Below, one piece after another: positions 8,220-14,628 of a stretch of DNA of 41,794 nucleotides. Each line of letters begins with the position of its first letter. The stretch's first letter is position 1. The notes beneath the pieces were generated by a model. It was not told the origin of the DNA, did not search any database, and worked only from the letters and a program-made list of their open reading frames with translations. The stretch is from Candidatus Thioglobus sp. Lineage in GTDB: Bacteria > Pseudomonadota > Gammaproteobacteria > PS1 > Pseudothioglobaceae. The stretch covers positions 1-41,794 of the forward strand of contig JAOMCO010000010.1 of assembly GCA_028345055.1 (NCBI GenBank). Direction: 5' to 3'. Both the position numbers and the translations under genes were made by a program.

Positions 8220-8807
8220 CTAAACTCTTATAGATTGCATTTTAAGTGTGTGTTGAACTGAACCAAGTGATACATCTACTTCCTTGCAAATGCCTCTGTA
8301 AGACAATCCTTGAGTTCTTAATGCGACAATTCTATCTCTCTGTTCTTGTGAGATGAGTTTGCCTTTCCCCCATTTGCCTCCGTTAGTTCTAATTCTATCA
8401 ATTGCTTCTTTCTGCCTTGAAATCATCATATCTCGCTCTAATTGAGAAAAAATTGATATGAAGTTCGCAAAGATTTTGCCTTGTGAATTACTAGTGTCTA
8501 CACTTTCCTTGACTACGAACAGATGTACACCACATTCTTCAAGAGAATGAATAGTATTCACAACTTGGACAATCTTCCTTCCTAATCTATCTAATGCGAA
8601 AACGATTACTCTATCAAACTTTCGTAATCGTGCATCTTCAATCATCTTTTGTAATTGAGGGCGAGTGTCTTTGACGCCACTCACTACCTCTTTATATTCA
8701 CCGACACAATCCCAACCTAACAGTTCAATCTGTTTGTCTAGTGCTTTTGTTTGGTTTTCGTAGTCCTGTTTTGAAGTGGATACTCTCTGATATTTGACAA
8801 CTCTCAT
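8220..8807 (-). CDS. Small serine recombinase (resolvase/invertase family)
   Basis: A 195-residue protein starting at MRVVKYQRVSTSKQ. The ATG at 8807 follows AGGAGG with 4 bases between, which decides this start over one eight codons upstream. The resolvase catalytic domain is intact: RVS catalytic Ser, GVKDTRPQLQKMIEDARLRKFDRVIVFALDRLGRK, then SQLERDMMISRQKEAIDR on the E helix. A C-terminal helix-turn-helix follows (ISQEQRDRIVALRTQGLSYRGICKEVDVSLGSVQHTL). The size and order match Tn3 resolvase/DNA invertase proteins. It is followed one base later by the large serine recombinase, forming a two-recombinase operon. It could resolve multimers or invert segments of the element. Confidence 0.88.
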   Translation of the reverse strand: MRVVKYQRVSTSKQDYENQTKALDKQIELLGWDCVGEYKEVVSGVKDTRPQLQKMIEDARLRKFDRVIVFALDRLGRKIVQVVNTIHSLEECGVHLFVVKESVDTSNSQGKIFANFISIFSQLERDMMISRQKEAIDRIRTNGGKWGKGKLISQEQRDRIVALRTQGLSYRGICKEVDVSLGSVQHTLKMQSIRV

Positions 8808-8898
8808 AAGACCTCCTGTAAAGTAGAACATAATTTCAATTCAGTATAACATATCCGAGGTGAATTAAAAGAAAGTTCCTGTTTTATTCCATATCTTA

Positions 8899-8921
8899 AA
8901 CGACATTTGTCGCTATGGCTG
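8899..8921 (+). repeat. Spaced motif copy 2
   Basis: AACGACA-N11-GGCTG in the divergent spacer between the resolvase and the DUF3102-like gene; the left part forms an imperfect dyad (TGTCG). Confidence 0.8.
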
Positions 8922-8934
8922 TATGGTATTCTTT

Positions 8935-8957
8935 AACGACACTTTCTATTGAGGCTG
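8935..8957 (+). repeat. Spaced motif copy 3
   Basis: It lies exactly 36 bp after copy 2. Its GAGG also forms the ribosome binding site of the gene starting at 8961 (GAGG-CTGCAA-ATG). Confidence 0.8.
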
Positions 8958-8960
8958 CAA

Positions 8961-9719
8961 ATGATTAAAGACAATGAATTCTTAAAAGAAATATCAACAA
9001 AAGGTCTGTATTCAACTGATATGAGAGGCAAACCAATGACTGTTGAGAGTTTCTATGATGCAATAAGTGTAATCAATCAAAAGTCAGAACAACTTCAAAA
9101 CTTTGCAAACTTGGGTTTCTACAAGGTCGGTAAATTACTTGCAAAGGCAAATGATGAACTTGGAAAGGGCGATTGGGGTAAGTTAAGAAAGAAAATTCAC
9201 GAAGGTGGGTTGCATATCAAGACACAAGAACGATATATGGCAATTGCAAGAAACCCAAACATAGAACTTAACTATGCAAAGTTACCCGAACAATGGACTA
9301 CTTGGTTGAAACTCGCAAAACTAGACCAAGAAGATTTTGACAAAATTCAACATCTAATCAGTAAAGATATGAAGTGGAGTGATGTTGCACCATTGCTAGA
9401 TGAGAAATCATCATCATATAGAGAGATATTTGCTTCAAATGATAAACCACATCATAAAGAACTATTCGGTCTGCAATTCAATACAGAAGTGGGAACTAAA
9501 AGACACTTAAAAGAGTTTCAAGAATTTTCAAAAGAAGTAAAAGAACTTACTAAAAAGTATTCGTTCATCAAATTGAACAAGAAAAACTATTATGACAAGA
9601 CTGAATACTTTCTTACTCACGATGAAGTAGAAGATGACACAACTATGGCAGAGGCAGAAGGCGAGAGTAAATCAATATTTAAGAAACAGTATCAGTCATC
9701 AACGAAGATTGATATTTAA
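8961..9719 (+). CDS. DUF3102-like protein
   Basis: A 252-residue protein. The ATG at 8961 follows GAGG with 6 bases between, so it is preferred to an upstream TTG at 8949. Residues 40-90 (NLGFYKVGKLLAKANDELGKGDWGKLRKKI, then HIKTQERYMAIARNP) follow the DUF3102 pattern of a helix, a G-W step and a helix-turn-helix-like QERYM segment. Next comes LPEQWTTWLKLAKLDQEDF, as in phage and plasmid proteins of this kind. The C-terminus is acidic and charged. DNA binding is likely; the precise role is unknown. It is flanked on both sides by copies of the spaced motif (copies 3 and 4) and leads the plus-strand operon with the methyltransferase. Confidence 0.55.
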   Translation: MIKDNEFLKEISTKGLYSTDMRGKPMTVESFYDAISVINQKSEQLQNFANLGFYKVGKLLAKANDELGKGDWGKLRKKIHEGGLHIKTQERYMAIARNPNIELNYAKLPEQWTTWLKLAKLDQEDFDKIQHLISKDMKWSDVAPLLDEKSSSYREIFASNDKPHHKELFGLQFNTEVGTKRHLKEFQEFSKEVKELTKKYSFIKLNKKNYYDKTEYFLTHDEVEDDTTMAEAEGESKSIFKKQYQSSTKIDI

Positions 9720-9742
9720 TACGACACTTTTGAATTAGGCTG
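9720..9742 (+). repeat. Spaced motif copy 4
   Basis: It fills the 26-base gap between two plus-strand genes and provides the ribosome binding region of the second (TTAGG-CTGCAA-ATG). Confidence 0.8.
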
Positions 9743-9745
9743 CAA

Positions 9746-10798
9746 ATGTCATTACTCACATCTCAAGGCAATCTTAAAAGTCAAACTATAACTAATGAAG
9801 TATTGATTGATAAGAGAACACATAAGATTGTTAAGTATTGGCAGAAAGTAGGTTTTCCCTATATTGATACTGATGAAAAATTCAGACAAGATAAGTTTGA
9901 TGCATTTCTAAAAGTTGATGATATGAATTCATTAGACTTTAACAACAGGTCATTCAAGTTCAATAATGCAGGTCTTGCCCTTGCCTGGTCTTATCATCCT
10001 CACGCATTTGAAGTTCAATGCAATAATCAAAAATCACCAATGGATGTATTCAATGATTACGATACTTTCTCAAAAGGCATTAAGAAAACATTGAAGGGCA
10101 GTTTCTTCAAGAAAAGGTCATTTGAAGAACTGATGACAAAGAACGAACAAACGAATGAAATGATACGAACAGTATTAAGACGAGTATCGGGTGCTCAAAT
10201 GGTTTCAAATTTTAGACCTGTAACTGCATCTGCACTTTACAAGTTATTCTGTGATAAGAACGATACAGTTTGGGATATGAGTTGTGGGTGGGGCGGTAGA
10301 CTTCTTGCATCAATCAAGGCAGAAATAAACTACATTGGAACGGATCCCAACACTCAAACACAAAAAGGACTTAAAGAAATGGTAACGACATTCGGCAATA
10401 AGGCTTGTGGTTATGATTTACTCACAATGGGAAGTGAAGAATACCGACCAGATAAGAACAGTCTTGATTTTGCATTTACATCGCCACCATACTTTGATAC
10501 TGAAAAGTATTCTGAAACTGAAACAACTCAATCGTATCTCAAATATTCAAATATCAATACTTGGAAAGAGAACTTTTTAAGAAAGACATTAGAGAATGTC
10601 CATTATGGACTTAAACCTAATAAATTCTGTGCCTTCAATGTTGCAGATGTTAAATCATATGAAACATTTGAGAAAGATACTAAACAAATTGCAAGTGAAG
10701 TTGGTTTCAAATTAGTAGATACATTTGATTTACGATTATCAAGTCAGGCAAATGACTATAAGGCAGAACCAATATTCATTTTTAAGAAAGAACAATGA
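9746..10798 (+). CDS. DNA methyltransferase (amino-group, TSPPY type)
   Basis: A 350-residue protein with a SAM-binding motif DMSCGWGGRLLAS (residues 177-189), an acidic IGTDPN at the end of strand 2, and a catalytic TSPPYFD (245-251). This is the order motif I then motif IV, as in N6-adenine or N4-cytosine methyltransferases. The 170-residue N-terminal region is not recognised and could carry target recognition. No restriction endonuclease lies next to it, so it is an orphan enzyme, as is common in phages and satellites. It overlaps the following clamp-like gene by ATGA, so the two are translationally coupled. Whether it methylates the spaced motif found across the element is untested. Confidence 0.8.
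   Translation: MSLLTSQGNLKSQTITNEVLIDKRTHKIVKYWQKVGFPYIDTDEKFRQDKFDAFLKVDDMNSLDFNNRSFKFNNAGLALAWSYHPHAFEVQCNNQKSPMDVFNDYDTFSKGIKKTLKGSFFKKRSFEELMTKNEQTNEMIRTVLRRVSGAQMVSNFRPVTASALYKLFCDKNDTVWDMSCGWGGRLLASIKAEINYIGTDPNTQTQKGLKEMVTTFGNKACGYDLLTMGSEEYRPDKNSLDFAFTSPPYFDTEKYSETETTQSYLKYSNINTWKENFLRKTLENVHYGLKPNKFCAFNVADVKSYETFEKDTKQIASEVGFKLVDTFDLRLSSQANDYKAEPIFIFKKEQ
10384..10406 (+). repeat. Spaced motif copy 5 (intragenic)
   Basis: AACGACA-N11-GGCTT inside the methyltransferase gene, encoding TTFGNKA. Confidence 0.6.
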
Positions 10799-11523
10799 AA
10801 CATTATCTTACTGACAAGGATTTATTGATACTAGAACACATTGTTTTTGTTGCAGAGAAATCTGCCAAGATTATTCAATTCTATTTCAAGAAAGGCACAG
10901 AACAGACCTACATCACCCCCAAGAAAGACTTACTTGTTGCTTTTAATTTGTCAGAACCAATCGGGTTTGACTATCCTGTGAATGATTTGAAGAAGTTCTT
11001 AACGACATCTTCTGCTACGGCTGTGGACAGTGAAAAAAACACAGTAGATGTATCATCAATGGTCATTCACTCAAAAGATGATGAAGATAGTTTTATGTCT
11101 GAAATAGTTCAAGAGATTGACTTTACATTTGATGACCTTCAAACCAATCAACGATTGAAGAAATATAAACACTTAAACATTATGGGTGCGAATAAGAAAT
11201 GCATTTTTAGATACCAAAATCACGAGAAGTCTTGGTGGTTTGATGATGGCAACAAAGAAATAATAGAACACGGCAAATCAAGTCGTAAGTTTCGTTATGT
11301 TATTGCGAGAGAGAAATTAAGATTGCTACCAAATGACTACAAGTTAATTCTTCGCACAAGTTCTATTCAATTTCAATATAAACATTTGAACTATTACTTT
11401 CTTCCCGAAGTCAGTTGGCAAAGACAAAGTGTTAAAGATTGGACAAACGCATCATCAATAGTTACAGATGAACATCTAATTGCACAATATCGTAAAAAGG
11501 GTTATCCAAAAACGACAAGATAG
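10795..11523 (+). CDS. Probable T4 gp45-like sliding clamp
   Basis: A 242-residue protein, close to the 228 residues of T4 gp45. Two segments follow the T4-type clamp pattern as I remember it. IGFDYPVNDLKKFL (56-69) corresponds to the gp45 segment IDFDVAIYDLNGFL. FRYVIAREKLRLLPNDYKL (166-184), followed by a strand ending in HLNYYFLPE, corresponds to the C-terminal F-F-I-N-M-A-N-M-K-M-P-G-N-Y-K-L segment and its EHANYVVALE strand. The N-terminal LTDKDLLILEHI fits the start of gp45 proteins. T4 gp45 is the DNA polymerase processivity factor and the activator of late transcription. The gene is coupled by ATGA to the methyltransferase. The assignment rests on pattern matching without a search. 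Confidence 0.6.
   Translation: MKHYLTDKDLLILEHIVFVAEKSAKIIQFYFKKGTEQTYITPKKDLLVAFNLSEPIGFDYPVNDLKKFLTTSSATAVDSEKNTVDVSSMVIHSKDDEDSFMSEIVQEIDFTFDDLQTNQRLKKYKHLNIMGANKKCIFRYQNHEKSWWFDDGNKEIIEHGKSSRKFRYVIAREKLRLLPNDYKLILRTSSIQFQYKHLNYYFLPEVSWQRQSVKDWTNASSIVTDEHLIAQYRKKGYPKTTR
11001..11023 (+). repeat. Spaced motif copy 6 (intragenic)
   Basis: AACGACA-N11-GGCTG inside the clamp-like gene, encoding the low-complexity TTSSATAV just after the conserved first segment, probably a surface loop. Confidence 0.75.
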
Positions 11524-11533
11524 ATTTAGGCTG
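11511..11533 (+). repeat. Spaced motif copy 7
   Basis: It overlaps the stop codons of both the clamp-like gene (plus) and the convergent unknown gene (minus). Confidence 0.8.
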
Positions 11534-12419
11534 CACCGCTAAGAAACTTCCCATCACAAACATCTAATAAGATGCCTTTTGCACCTAATGAAGTAGAACT
11601 TCCATTTATCAATGAGTGCATTGGTTTACTAAAATCTTCATTTCCATTCAAATTGAATGAAGTTTTGTAATCAAATCGTATATATCCGTCTTTATGAGTA
11701 AGGATTTCTTCATTTGAGAGGGAATTATCTAAACGAAGTATCAATGCATTATATTTTGATAAAAGTGCGTCCTTATGAATGCTTCCAGTTATTGAGTAAG
11801 TCTTTTTCTTTGTAAGAATTTCATTCTTATTAGACTTCCGCCTGTCCTTGATTATTGAAGAAACAACTTTTAATATATCAGTCAATTTCAAAGTAGTATC
11901 AATTTGCAGAGTGATATGTTTTCTGTCTGTTGAAATCGTATCATTTTCTTCTAATACTTTGCAGAGTTCTTGACTAAACAAATGAGAGTGTGTTTTCCAC
12001 CATTCATCAAATGATTTAGTTAAGACTTCATCTAAATCCCATCCCTTGTATTTACTTCTCTTGACTTTTATCTTTTTAGTAACTCTATCTTTCACTTTCT
12101 CTTTAACAATTCTTCTTTGGAAATCAACAAGACTTTCATAATATCTATGTCTTTCTTGTTTCAATATTAGAACTGCATCTTGTTCTTCTAATTCCAATGC
12201 TAATTTCAAAAAAAGAAAGAAAATACGATATGCGTGAATAGTTTTTTCTAATACTTCATTGTTCTTAATTCTTCCTTCGTCTAAAAAACGATATTCTTTA
12301 CCTTTTTCCTTCTGTTTTTTCAATTCTTCACTCAAAACATCTCTATTTTTATTAGATATGCCTTTCTTAATTGCCTTGCTATAAGTGAGTTTTACTGGTT
12401 TTAAGGTTTGTAATGACAT
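11526..12419 (-). CDS. Hypothetical protein, charged, unknown family
   Basis: A 297-residue, lysine-rich protein with no signal peptide or membrane segment. The N-terminal half contains a predicted helical block (EKTIHAYRIFFLFLKLALELEEQDAVLILKQER) and a basic stretch KEKVKDRVTKKIKVKRSK. The middle has WDLDEVLTKSFDEWWKTHSHLFSQ; the C-terminal part looks beta-rich (YSITGSIHKDALLSKYNALILRLDNS, GYIRFDYKTSFN). I do not recognise it. It is transcribed against the neighbours and is bounded exactly by two same-orientation motif copies (11511 and 12540), like a cassette inserted backwards. Its last residues, SGAA, are encoded by the right flank of the motif. Confidence 0.5.
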   Translation of the reverse strand: MSLQTLKPVKLTYSKAIKKGISNKNRDVLSEELKKQKEKGKEYRFLDEGRIKNNEVLEKTIHAYRIFFLFLKLALELEEQDAVLILKQERHRYYESLVDFQRRIVKEKVKDRVTKKIKVKRSKYKGWDLDEVLTKSFDEWWKTHSHLFSQELCKVLEENDTISTDRKHITLQIDTTLKLTDILKVVSSIIKDRRKSNKNEILTKKKTYSITGSIHKDALLSKYNALILRLDNSLSNEEILTHKDGYIRFDYKTSFNLNGNEDFSKPMHSLINGSSTSLGAKGILLDVCDGKFLSGAA

Positions 12420-12539
12420 ATTTTAATTATATCGCATTTTAGATATACATTTTACCCAGAAAAGAGAATATTTGTCAATCAGAGTATAATATTACATATA
12501 GAGAGTGAGAAAGTAAGTAGAGAAAAAAGAAAGAAATAG

Positions 12540-12562
12540 AACGACAATTGTCGTTGAGGCTG
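12540..12562 (+). repeat. Spaced motif copy 8 (perfect palindromic left part)
   Basis: The first 16 bases, AACGACAATTGTCGTT (12540-12555), form a perfect palindrome followed by GAGGCTG. It lies in the divergent spacer upstream of the ADP-ribosyltransferase gene. Confidence 0.85.
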
Positions 12563-12599
12563 AAGAAAGAAAGATTTATTAACTAACCGAGAAAATATT

Positions 12600-13790
12600 A
12601 TGAATAGAGAACAAAGAAGAAGATTGAAAAAGAGAGTTCAAAAGATTAGATTGTTTGACTATGACCACAATCTTGAACAATTAGACCTTGAGTGGAAAGA
12701 CATTCCAAAAAATAGACAAATTCCTGCATTAAAGTTCAAGAGATTATTAAAAGAATACAAGTTTGATATTCACAAGTTCTTACAGAACGGCAACAAAATG
12801 ATGCTGAAACACAATTGTTCTTATGATGAACATTGGTTAGATGAGAATATTTACAACTGTCTTCATTTCTATCTTGAATTACAAAAGTTTCGCAACAGAT
12901 TGTCTTTTGAACAAATACTTCAAATTGTTTCAATATTCGCAAATAAATTGGATCCCATCTCTGCAAGAGTTTTTGTTGTTCATTCTCTAGTTATGTTTGA
13001 CTTTCTAAAACCTAATCAAGTAGAAATGTTAGACAAAATCAAAAAAGAAGTTTTAAGTCGTAAAGATTATGATGAAGATGAGTTCTATGAAAGAGAAGAA
13101 CTATACAAGGCGTTTATACAAAACAAAGAACTTCAAAATCTTCCTCCTTCATTGAGTTACATAGAAAGAATGAATGAACAGAAGAAAGTAGTTGCAAAAA
13201 TTAAAAGTTCTAATCTTGAAAGTAGTTTTGATAATGAAGACGACTTTGATGCCTATTATGACGATAAACCTTATGTTGTTGTCTATCGTGGTTTTGCAGT
13301 TCACGAAGGTGAATGTATAAGAAAGTTGGCGGCAATTGAACAAAGTCCAAAGAATGAAAACATTCTTGATGAAATGTCTAATGAAGTCAAAGACTTTTAT
13401 AACCAAAGTCAATATGCTGGTCGTGGTGTTTCATACACTTTTGATAAGAACATCGCATTGACTTTTGCGTTTAGAACTATGAATGAAATGCGTTTTCTGG
13501 CGCCACACGACATCAAACTTCGTGCCTGTGTTGCAAAGTATGTAGTCAAGAAAGAAGACATATTTGCATACTGTAATGGTCGTAGTGAGAGAGAAATAAT
13601 TGTCAATAGTGTAGATGAGTTTGATGTTCCAGTTGCACTTGCAAATTATGAATTCTTTACTAACGAAGATGGTGAGTTCGACAAAACTGGAATGCTTAGT
13701 CAACCACAGTTTAGAAAGAGTGCGTATGAAGATTATGATGACTACGCTAAACACTTTAAGAACACAAAGATTGAACGAGTGTTCAACTAA
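12600..13790 (+). CDS. Probable ADP-ribosyltransferase (R-S-E class)
   Basis: A 396-residue protein. The C-terminal 180 residues show the three marks of R-S-E ADP-ribosyltransferases in order. The NAD-binding Arg is in VVVYRGF (R230). The S-T-S-like strand is GVSYTFDKNIALTFA (S278-Y-T280), where an aromatic scaffold follows. The catalytic Glu-x-Glu is in RSEREIIV (E330-R-E332). Exn-E proteins of this layout modify arginine in target proteins. The N-terminal 200 residues are helical and charged and not recognised; no signal peptide is present, so action is intracellular. T4 uses Alt and ModA/ModB to alter host RNA polymerase and other proteins; a similar role against host or helper phage is inference. 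The gene is bounded by motif copies at 12540 and 13796. Confidence 0.6.
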   Translation: MNREQRRRLKKRVQKIRLFDYDHNLEQLDLEWKDIPKNRQIPALKFKRLLKEYKFDIHKFLQNGNKMMLKHNCSYDEHWLDENIYNCLHFYLELQKFRNRLSFEQILQIVSIFANKLDPISARVFVVHSLVMFDFLKPNQVEMLDKIKKEVLSRKDYDEDEFYEREELYKAFIQNKELQNLPPSLSYIERMNEQKKVVAKIKSSNLESSFDNEDDFDAYYDDKPYVVVYRGFAVHEGECIRKLAAIEQSPKNENILDEMSNEVKDFYNQSQYAGRGVSYTFDKNIALTFAFRTMNEMRFLAPHDIKLRACVAKYVVKKEDIFAYCNGRSEREIIVNSVDEFDVPVALANYEFFTNEDGEFDKTGMLSQPQFRKSAYEDYDDYAKHFKNTKIERVFN

Positions 13791-13795
13791 TCAAT

Positions 13796-13818
13796 AACGA
13801 CAACAACTGCTACGGCTA
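13796..13818 (+). repeat. Spaced motif copy 9
   Basis: AACGACA-N11-GGCTA, 5 bases after the ADP-ribosyltransferase stop; the right arm runs into AGGAGG. Confidence 0.75.
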
Positions 13819-13889
13819 GGAGGCAACAACATACAAAAACTTACGATTTACAAAACTAATAATAATGAATGTCAAGGAGACAAATTGAA

Positions 13890-14120
13890 ATGAAGAAAAA
13901 AGATAAAAAAGTAATAGTGTTAAACAAAGAAATTGAAATAAAAGAACTTCCATCAATGTTACGAGGAAGAGTGATTGAGATATTAGGTGACAAAAAGATG
14001 TCTGTTGATGAGAAGAAATCTCTGCTTAAAGATGCATACGACATAGTTTTTACTTACGACTTAAAACTTAGGTTACGAGAAGAAATGTGTTCTGCGACAA
14101 TTTTGAAGGAGGCTGCATAA
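13890..14120 (+). CDS. Small basic hypothetical protein
   Basis: A 76-residue protein starting at MKKKDKKVIVLN. The ATG at 13890 follows AAGGAG (13874-13879) with 10 bases between; an in-frame ATG seven codons upstream overlaps that site and is less likely. The sequence has a short strand-helix pattern (IEIKELPSMLRGRVIEILGD, MSVDEKKSLLKDAYDIVFTYDLKLRLREE). No family is recognised. Its 3' end overlaps motif copy 10 and the start of the next gene by one base (TAATG). Confidence 0.5.
   Translation: MKKKDKKVIVLNKEIEIKELPSMLRGRVIEILGDKKMSVDEKKSLLKDAYDIVFTYDLKLRLREEMCSATILKEAA
14093..14115 (+). repeat. Spaced motif copy 10
   Basis: CGACA-N11-GGCTG overlapping the end of one small gene and supplying AAGGAGG, 7 bases before the ATG of the next. 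Confidence 0.7.
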
Positions 14121-14293
14121 TGGCAAGACAAATGAAAATGACAGGTAGTAAAAAGACTGTTAAAAAAATGATAAGAGTTAAGAACTGTCTAAAACGAAAA
14201 GGCAAAAGTAATTCTAAACATTATTACAACGAACAAGAGTTTCATCATAGAGTTCCTAAGTTTATTAAAGAAGAATTGAAGAACGCTGCTTAA
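14120..14293 (+). CDS. Small very basic hypothetical protein
   Basis: A 57-residue protein, MARQMKMTGSKKTVKKMIRV onward, with about a third Lys/Arg, then a tail HYYNEQEFHHRVPKFIKEELKNAA. The ATG at 14120 is preferred over one at 14087 because AAGGAGG precedes it by 7 bases. A nucleic-acid-binding role is possible from composition alone. It overlaps the previous gene by one base (TAATG) and is bounded exactly by motif copies 10 and 11. Confidence 0.5.
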   Translation: MARQMKMTGSKKTVKKMIRVKNCLKRKGKSNSKHYYNEQEFHHRVPKFIKEELKNAA

Positions 14294-14314
14294 CGACATT
14301 AATCGTTGAGGCTC
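14292..14314 (+). repeat. Spaced motif copy 11
   Basis: AACGACA-N11-GGCTC, overlapping the stop codon of the small basic gene; AACGA and TCGTT form a dyad. Confidence 0.8.
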
Positions 14315-14406
14315 TGCCCTCATTCTGCGTATTCAAGTGCGTAGAAAAATATTCTAAAAAGAGTTAAATAAAACAAAAATTTACTACCTGTTTTTCGGCG
14401 AACCCT

Positions 14407-14414
14407 TATAAATA
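14407..14414 (+). promoter_or_regulatory. TATAAATA box resembling a T4 late promoter
   Basis: An exact TATAAATA, the T4-type late promoter core read by gp55 with gp45 as activator. It lies directly before the palindrome at 14420. Chance occurrence in AT-rich DNA is likely enough that this is only suggestive. Confidence 0.3.
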
Positions 14415-14419
14415 TTATG

Positions 14420-14435
14420 TATAGAAAGTTCTATA
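14420..14435. promoter_or_regulatory. Perfect palindrome, operator-like
   Basis: TATAGAA-AG-TTCTATA, 7-bp arms around 2 bases, placed six bases after the TATAAATA box. This is a natural position for a dimeric repressor such as the ribbon-helix-helix protein encoded at 15356. Confidence 0.4.
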
Positions 14436-14628
14436 AGGTTTTAACAAATTAAACAAATGCACGGTTTTAATGAGTTTCGGTCTCTATAAAGTCTGCACCA
14501 TATCGGTATAACAAGTGGTTTCCCACTGTAAATCAACGAGTTATATTTGATATGTCATTGAAAAATAATATAGATGCCAGAAGAATGGTATGCCAGATAA
14601 CACCCGAATAAAAACCAAATAAAAGATT

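Larger units (their letters stand above)
14315..14628. other. Structured noncoding region, candidate replication origin/control region
   Basis: A 314-base gene-free stretch upstream of the Rep-like gene. It contains two TGCGTA copies (near 14326 and 14337), TATAAATA at 14407-14414, a perfect palindrome TATAGAA-AG-TTCTATA at 14420-14435, two CTATAA repeats, and a short hairpin AGTGG-TTTC-CCACT at 14514-14527. It is the largest noncoding stretch of the element. An origin next to its initiator gene would be usual, but no nick site can be named from the sequence alone. Confidence 0.4.

Noticed and set aside
13506-13528. Possible seventeenth motif copy (CGACA-N11-GCCTG)
   Set aside because: The second base of the right arm is wrong, and it lies in a coding segment; kept out of the count.
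13149-13754. Antisense frames across the ADP-ribosyltransferase gene
   Set aside because: They are shadows of a long plus-strand gene with clear motifs and have no start signals or similarity.
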